From contig QQUB01000024.1 in NCBI GenBank assembly GCA_008501835.1, positions 1-8,158 of the forward strand: DNA of 8,158 nt. Direction: 5' to 3'. Position numbers and translations under genes: made by a program. The notes beneath the pieces were generated by a model. The model did no database searches. It was given only the letters and a program-made list of their open reading frames with translations, and had not been told where the DNA came from. Source of the DNA: Bacteroidota bacterium. GTDB taxonomy: Bacteria; Bacteroidota; Bacteroidia; Chitinophagales; Saprospiraceae. Shown here in pieces: positions 6,038-8,158 of the stretch. Positions within the stretch are counted from its first letter, which is position 1. Every line of letters begins with the position of its first letter.

Positions 6038-8158
6038 ATGAAACGATATTTTACAAAGGTAATCCTGCTGTTGGTTCTTCTAAATTTCTTTCAGCTGACC
6101 TCCATCCGGGCAGAAAATATTTTATGTGATTTGACTATCGCCACCGTTAATGTGCAACATCCTTCCGATTGTGGTGTTAATGACGGGGTCGTTGAAATTT
6201 TGGCTATTGGTTTAAATAGTTTTAATCTGGAGTACACGGTTGACGGAGGTGTTTCCTGGTTTTTGGGCAATTACTTTTCTAATCTGCCTGCAGGGGCATA
6301 CGGTGTAGGAGTGAGGTATATTGATGGATCGTGTTCCTTTTTTCATCCTGTACCAGTTGAATTACTAGGACCTGATTCACCGAGGTTTATTGAAGTTGAA
6401 GCAGTTGATCCTACTGATTGTGGTCTTGAAAATGGATTTATATCGATCTATGCTGAAGGAGGTACGGGGCCCTATTCTTACAGTATTGATGGCGGACAAA
6501 GCTGGAGTATTTTCAATGTTTTTCAAAACCTGCCCTCCGGGATTTACACCCCTATGGTCAAAAATGCTGATGGTACTTGCCCTACAGCTTATGTCCTTCC
6601 TGTAGTGATCAATACGGTGATTCCTCCTGTTATAAACCAGGTAAATCCACAGCCTCCGTCAGATTGTAATCTTTCTGATGGGTTTATTAATATTGATGCT
6701 TCTGGGGCTGGAGCTTTGTTGTATTCTGTCGATGGAGGAGTTAGCTGGCAGGATTTCGGATATTTTTCTGGATTGTCTGAGGGTTCCTATGTTGTAGCTG
6801 TAAAATATGCCGATAATACTTGTCTGACCGGTGGAGAGACCATTTTTTTGTCTGGTCCGGTGGAACCACAAATTTTCTCAATTCAAACCGCAAACCCTTC
6901 AGATTGCCTGGAGACCGATGGTCTTATTCAAATTTTGGCCAATGGTCTAACTTCTGAACTAAAGTATAGCATTGACGGAGGAGTATCATGGCAAATAACC
7001 GGGCTATTTAATGATTTGAGTTCAGGTATTTATCAGGTTCAAATCCGAAATGCTGACGAAACATGCGGAATCGTTGAAGGAGGCATTATTACCTTAAATG
7101 ATCCTCCCCAACCAGAAATTTCATCGATAGAAAGACTGGATCCATCAGATTGTTCACTTACGGATGGATCAATTAAGATCTCTGCAGCTGGAGGGTTTGG
7201 CGGGTTGGAATATTCCATCGATAATGGTCTGAACTGGAATACTGATCCGAATTTTGAATTCTTACCTCACGGCCAGTATTTTCCCGGAGTCAGGAATCAA
7301 GATGGAACCTGCTTTGGGGCAACCGATCCTGTTTTTTTAAATGAACCACCCAAACCCGAGGTGGACTTCGTTTACATCCAGGCGCCATCTGATTGTGGAA
7401 TCGCTGATGGAGCTATCCAGGTTTTGATTTCAGGAGGAATGGGTAATTATGAATTCAGTATTGAGGATGATCTTTGGCAAACCTCAGGTTGGTTTTATGA
7501 CCTTCCTGCCCATGATTATGCTATTTGGGTTAGAAATGGGGATTCTACCTGTTTGTCTGAGGCTCCTATTTATGCTACTCTTGCAGAACCTGAAGCACCT
7601 GAAATAATTGATGTTCAATACATTTTTCCCATTCATTGCGAGGTTAGTAATGGTTCAATTAAAATAGTTACAGTTCAAGGTTCCTCTCTGCTTGAATACA
7701 GTATTGATGGAGGACAGACCTGGCAATTTTCCAATACATTTGAAGGGCTTGGCTATGGAGTGTATGATATTCAGGCCAAAACAGTCAATAGTAATTGTAT
7801 TACCCATGGAGAAACATTGGTTTTTGAGGACCCGGGAATCCCAATGCTGGATGAGTTGTTTTGGATCGATCCTTCGGCTTGTGGAGTTAATGATGGTCAG
7901 GTCTATATTTTGATGCAGGGAGACGGATTTGAATTCAGTATAAATGGAGGCATATCCTGGCAGCAGGAAGGAATTTATCAAAATTTGCCGCCGGGTATCT
8001 ATGAACTACTGGTCAGATCAGGTATCAACGGTTGTATTACCGACCTTGGGACAATAGAACTTGCAGCCCCCCAGCAAGTAAGTATTGAAAGTATCGAATT
8101 GATAAATCCATCTTTCTGCGGTAATGACGGGCAAATTTTTATAATTCCGGAAAATTAA
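6038..8158 (+). CDS. Secreted SprB-like repeat protein, ends within ninth repeat
   Basis: This 706-residue protein has a signal peptide (Lys-Arg, hydrophobic core 8-20, cleavage probably after Ala25). Eight complete ~81-residue repeats follow. Each opens with 'PSDC' plus an acidic-Gly turn, continues through 'YSIDGG.SW', then 'F.L..G.Y.V.VR' and closes with a second Cys near 'D.TC'. First cysteines are at 45, 128, 210, 290, 372, 453, 534 and 615; second cysteines at 99, 181, 262, 343, 425, 505, 587 and 666. The pattern resembles SprB-type repeats of gliding and adhesion proteins in Bacteroidota, which are exported by the type IX system and act on the cell surface. The fit to that family is by motif only. 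A ninth repeat starts at Cys694 but the frame stops at TAA (8156-8158), 12 residues later, without a sorting domain. The product is therefore either truncated, or the gene continues beyond a disrupting mutation. The ATG at 6038 is fixed by the signal peptide. Confidence 0.9.
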   Translation: MKRYFTKVILLLVLLNFFQLTSIRAENILCDLTIATVNVQHPSDCGVNDGVVEILAIGLNSFNLEYTVDGGVSWFLGNYFSNLPAGAYGVGVRYIDGSCSFFHPVPVELLGPDSPRFIEVEAVDPTDCGLENGFISIYAEGGTGPYSYSIDGGQSWSIFNVFQNLPSGIYTPMVKNADGTCPTAYVLPVVINTVIPPVINQVNPQPPSDCNLSDGFINIDASGAGALLYSVDGGVSWQDFGYFSGLSEGSYVVAVKYADNTCLTGGETIFLSGPVEPQIFSIQTANPSDCLETDGLIQILANGLTSELKYSIDGGVSWQITGLFNDLSSGIYQVQIRNADETCGIVEGGIITLNDPPQPEISSIERLDPSDCSLTDGSIKISAAGGFGGLEYSIDNGLNWNTDPNFEFLPHGQYFPGVRNQDGTCFGATDPVFLNEPPKPEVDFVYIQAPSDCGIADGAIQVLISGGMGNYEFSIEDDLWQTSGWFYDLPAHDYAIWVRNGDSTCLSEAPIYATLAEPEAPEIIDVQYIFPIHCEVSNGSIKIVTVQGSSLLEYSIDGGQTWQFSNTFEGLGYGVYDIQAKTVNSNCITHGETLVFEDPGIPMLDELFWIDPSACGVNDGQVYILMQGDGFEFSINGGISWQQEGIYQNLPPGIYELLVRSGINGCITDLGTIELAAPQQVSIESIELINPSFCGNDGQIFIIPEN
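6161..8158 (+). repeat. Coding tandem repeat, period about 243 bp, 8 full copies plus a start
   Basis: The repeats of the surface protein are spaced 79-83 codons apart, measured between first cysteines (83, 82, 80, 82, 81, 81, 81, 79). The two cysteines in each are 51-54 residues apart. At DNA level the copies are strongly diverged, so the array is old and maintained by selection on the protein fold rather than by recent duplication. This contrasts with the near-identical 33-bp units just upstream. Confidence 0.85.

Overview
The window looks like chromosomal DNA from a member of the Bacteroidota. Three things suggest this: a long surface protein built of SprB-like cysteine-paired repeats, a transposase of the IS200-like/REP-associated type in the form common in that phylum, and A/T-rich leaders without a clear Shine-Dalgarno sequence before every start. 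This phylum call is an inference from family resemblance; no ribosomal or other marker gene is present.

Layout. (1) Positions 2-2746 hold the 3' part of a very large beta-rich protein of unknown function, open at the left edge. (2) After 30 bases, 2777-4861 encodes a 694-residue secreted protein made of about six fibronectin type III-like modules. The two are co-oriented and probably co-transcribed. (3) Positions 4862-6037 form a repeat-rich island around a 195-codon REP-associated tyrosine transposase (RAYT, 5216-5803). The gene is flanked by imperfect palindromic two-hairpin units: one forward copy on the left (4862-4923), one inverted copy just before the gene (5143-5198), and one forward copy right after the stop codon (5806-5867) that runs into a 33-bp tandem array (5846-5960). 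(4) Positions 6038-8158 encode a 706-residue secreted protein with eight complete ~81-residue repeats. It ends in a stop codon only 12 residues past the first cysteine of a ninth repeat, exactly at the window edge.

How the parts relate. The two left genes and the right gene look like exported or cell-surface proteins, although none shows a recognisable type IX secretion C-terminal domain inside the window. The central island looks like a self-contained REPtron-like element (RAYT plus its REP units) lying between two surface-protein loci. The most notable signal is that the REP hairpins differ between copies by compensatory base-pair changes. This means the folded structure, more than the sequence, has been maintained.
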